A stretch of DNA of 64,000 nt from Pedobacter rhodius. Lineage in GTDB: Bacteria; Bacteroidota; Bacteroidia; Sphingobacteriales; Sphingobacteriaceae. The notes below the pieces were generated by a model that was not told where the DNA came from, made no database searches, and was given only the letters and a program-made list of their open reading frames with translations. Where the stretch lies: contig NZ_JAPWGL010000003.1 of assembly GCF_027213645.1 (NCBI RefSeq), forward strand, positions 434,001-498,000, in the 5' to 3' direction. Position 1 is the stretch's first letter. The number at the start of each line of letters is the position of its first letter. Below are positions 61,992-64,000 of the stretch, piece by piece. The position numbers were made by a program, and so were the translations under genes.

Positions 61992-64000
61992 TTGAATATT
62001 CGCGATTTAATAAACAGATACAAAACCGACGATAGGGTAACGCAATTTACCAAATCGTTGAATACTTCTAAAAACCCGAAAATACAATTAAAGGGATTGG
62101 TAGGTTCTGCCGATGCCATTGTTGCACTTTCATCGTACTTTTTGCTACATAAGCCATTGCTTTTTATTCTTCCGGATAGGGAAGAGGCCGCTTATTTTCA
62201 GTCGGATTTAGAAAGCGTTTTAGATAAACAGGTTTTACTTTTTCCATCGTCTTACCGAAAATCTTTCGATTTTACGCAGGTTGATACCGCAAATGTTTTG
62301 GCTCGTGCGGAGGTTTTGAATGAGCTGAATCATGATTCGGAATACGGAAAGATCGTGGTTTCGTACCCCGAAGCCATTGCAGAAAAGGTAATTGACCGGT
62401 CTGCTTTAGAGAAAAACACGCTTGAAATTAGTCTGGGCGCAAAACTCGGCATCGATTTTATTAATGAATTTTTAATTGATTATGATTTCGACCGAAGGGA
62501 TTTTGTTTACGAACCAGGTCAATTTTCTATTCGTGGCGGCATTGTAGATATTTTTTCTTTTTCATCTGATTTACCTTACCGCATTGAGTTTTTTGGCGAT
62601 GAGGTAGAAAGCATAAGAAGTTTTGAAATTGAAAGTCAGCTTTCGGTGGCTGATGTTAAATCGCTAACCATTGTTCCAAATGTGCAGGCAAAGTTTTTAA
62701 CGGAAAGCAATATCAGCATTCTGGATTACATTGATGGTGATACGCAGCTTTGGTTTAAAGATGTTGAATTTACACTCGATATTGTTAAGGCGGGCTTTAA
62801 AAAGGCTGTCGAACTTTGGAAAGCGTTATCTCAAGCGGATAAAGCTCAAAACCCCGAATGGATTGACCCTAAGTTTGCCTTTACCGATGAGAAATTACTT
62901 GGCGACCACCTTCAGGATTTCCCGATAATCGAGTTTGGCAAACAGTTTTTTTATCAAACAGAAAATCGTTTTGAGTTCGAAACCAGGCCGCAGCCATCCT
63001 TTAATAAAGATTTTAACCTGCTCATTCACAATTTAAAAGAAAATGAAAAAGCAGGAATCGTAAACTTCATTTTTACCGATTCACCAAAGCAAATTGAGCG
63101 TTTATATGCCATTTTGGAGGATATTGATAAAACCGCGAAGTTTACACCTATAAACAGTATGTTGCGCGAAGGTTTTGTCGATGCGCAAATTCAAACCGCT
63201 TTTTATACCGATCACCAGATTTTCGATCGCTATTATAAATACAAGCTTAAAAAAGGCTATCAGAAAAGTCAGGCCATTACGCTAAAAGATCTTCGTGAGT
63301 TAAAATCAGGCGATTATGTTACCCACATCGACCATGGTATTGGAAAATATGCCGGTCTGGAAAAAGTGGAGGTTAACGGCAAAACCCAGGAAATGATCCG
63401 TTTGATTTATGCCGATAATGATTTACTTTACGTAAACATTAACTCGTTAAATCGCATTGCGAAATACAGCGGCAAGGAAAGCGGTGTACCTAAAATGAAT
63501 AAGCTGGGTACTGATGCCTGGGACAAGCTGAAAAAAACCACAAAAAAAAAAGTTAAAGACATTGCCCGCGATTTAATTAAGCTTTATGCTTTACGTAAAA
63601 CGCAGGCCGGGACCGCTTTTTCTCCCGATGGTTATCTGCAAACTGAACTCGAAGCTTCCTTTATTTATGAAGATACGCCCGATCAGCTAAAAGCAACACA
63701 GGATGTAAAAAAGGATATGGAATCGCCGCATCCGATGGATAGGTTGGTTTGCGGCGATGTTGGTTTCGGCAAAACTGAAATCGCCGTTCGTGCGGCGTTT
63801 AAAGCCGTTGCCGAAGGTAAACAGGCTGCCATCCTGGTACCCACAACGATTTTGGCCCTTCAGCACTTTAAAACTTTTTCTTCAAGATTAAAAGATTTCC
63901 CGGTTACGGTAGATTACATCAATCGCTTTAAAACCAATAAACAGATTAAAGATACTTTAGCCGAAGCCGCAGCCGGAAAAGTTGATATTTTAATCGGCAC
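61992..64000 (+). CDS. mfd: transcription-repair coupling factor Mfd, 3' end missing
   Basis: Mfd removes stalled RNA polymerase from DNA lesions and recruits UvrA. The frame runs open from a TTG at 61992-61994 to the window end; an in-frame stop at 61974-61976 and no in-frame ATG or GTG nearby make TTG the likely start (NIRDLINRYKTDDRV). About 669 residues are visible. The UvrB-like N-terminal half includes EPGQFSIRGGIVDIF; the RNAP-interacting domain contains LKSGDYVTHIDHGIGKY and the linker region; the helicase begins at RLVCGDVGFGKTEIAVRAAF (Walker A). The last motifs lie beyond the window. Confidence 0.95.
   Translation, partial: MNIRDLINRYKTDDRVTQFTKSLNTSKNPKIQLKGLVGSADAIVALSSYFLLHKPLLFILPDREEAAYFQSDLESVLDKQVLLFPSSYRKSFDFTQVDTANVLARAEVLNELNHDSEYGKIVVSYPEAIAEKVIDRSALEKNTLEISLGAKLGIDFINEFLIDYDFDRRDFVYEPGQFSIRGGIVDIFSFSSDLPYRIEFFGDEVESIRSFEIESQLSVADVKSLTIVPNVQAKFLTESNISILDYIDGDTQLWFKDVEFTLDIVKAGFKKAVELWKALSQADKAQNPEWIDPKFAFTDEKLLGDHLQDFPIIEFGKQFFYQTENRFEFETRPQPSFNKDFNLLIHNLKENEKAGIVNFIFTDSPKQIERLYAILEDIDKTAKFTPINSMLREGFVDAQIQTAFYTDHQIFDRYYKYKLKKGYQKSQAITLKDLRELKSGDYVTHIDHGIGKYAGLEKVEVNGKTQEMIRLIYADNDLLYVNINSLNRIAKYSGKESGVPKMNKLGTDAWDKLKKTTKKKVKDIARDLIKLYALRKTQAGTAFSPDGYLQTELEASFIYEDTPDQLKATQDVKKDMESPHPMDRLVCGDVGFGKTEIAVRAAFKAVAEGKQAAILVPTTILALQHFKTFSSRLKDFPVTVDYINRFKTNKQIKDTLAEAAAGKVDILIG

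Noticed and set aside
1-64000. Search for CRISPR arrays, tRNA, rRNA, 4.5S RNA, insertion sequences and known riboswitches
   Set aside because: No cloverleaf, no regularly spaced repeat array and no transposase frame were seen by eye. A covariance-model scan could still find a small RNA.

Overview
This is a 64 kb piece of an AT-rich chromosome from a member of the Bacteroidota, most likely the Sphingobacteriaceae (Pedobacter-like). The evidence is gene content: a SusC/SusD outer-membrane pair, a GldH gliding lipoprotein, a DUF5916 protein, DUF3078 and carboxypeptidase-regulatory-like surface proteins, a DsbD-type reductase with a separately encoded N-terminal domain, an S16 protein with a long acidic tail, few Shine-Dalgarno sequences, and Bacteroidota-style intergenic palindromes. 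The window opens inside murF and closes inside mfd. No rRNA, tRNA, CRISPR array, prophage or intact insertion sequence was seen.

Layout. 1-5.1 kb: murF, a repeat-rich spacer, then a leftward holB - PSP1/RicT-like - gldH operon. 5.2-12.8 kb: an outer-membrane beta-barrel protein, ruvX, an O-methyltransferase, two tandem glucosaminidase/LysM proteins, a carboxypeptidase-regulatory-like protein coupled to a tiny membrane HExxH protein, and a DUF3078 protein. 12.9-19.5 kb: a DUF5916 protein, ffh, proB and proA. 19.6-22.6 kb: an AraC regulator, a secreted M3 peptidase and an AraC relic, which looks like inserted accessory DNA. 22.6-27.8 kb: a beta-CASP RNA-processing MBL protein, small hypotheticals and lipoproteins, and a YifB/ComM ATPase. 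27.9-34.4 kb: a prolyl oligopeptidase, an M16 peptidase, peptide deformylase, a surface protein, NifU and Mrp (Fe-S assembly). 34.6-39.6 kb: an unusual AsmA-like/GT51 fusion, hpt, psd and an MscS channel. 39.7-42.1 kb: the classic rpsP-rimM-trmD-rplS operon, leftward. 42.3-50.3 kb: a nucleotidase, a YbjQ-type protein, pfkA overlapping dsbD, a DsbD-alpha domain protein coupled to birA, and divergent rsfS-ftsH. 50.4-57.5 kb: a LUD protein, an orphan SusD/SusC pair and a FabH-like ketosynthase. 57.5-64 kb: a TPR protein, a zinc-ribbon coiled-coil protein coupled to a Nif3-like protein, TM2 and DUF2752 membrane proteins, and mfd.

Most genes are housekeeping: cell wall (murF, GT51, glucosaminidases), translation and export (ffh, def, rpsP operon, rsfS), repair (ruvX, holB, mfd), proteostasis (ftsH, peptidases) and envelope functions. 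The most unusual items are the AsmA-like/GT51 fusion, the 107-residue HEKIH membrane protein, the cysteine-rich RicT-like protein, an Mrp ATPase without the usual CxxC, and the AraC/M3 island. A dense set of palindromic intergenic repeats, together with terminators that reuse the same stem words, forms a second layer of structure.
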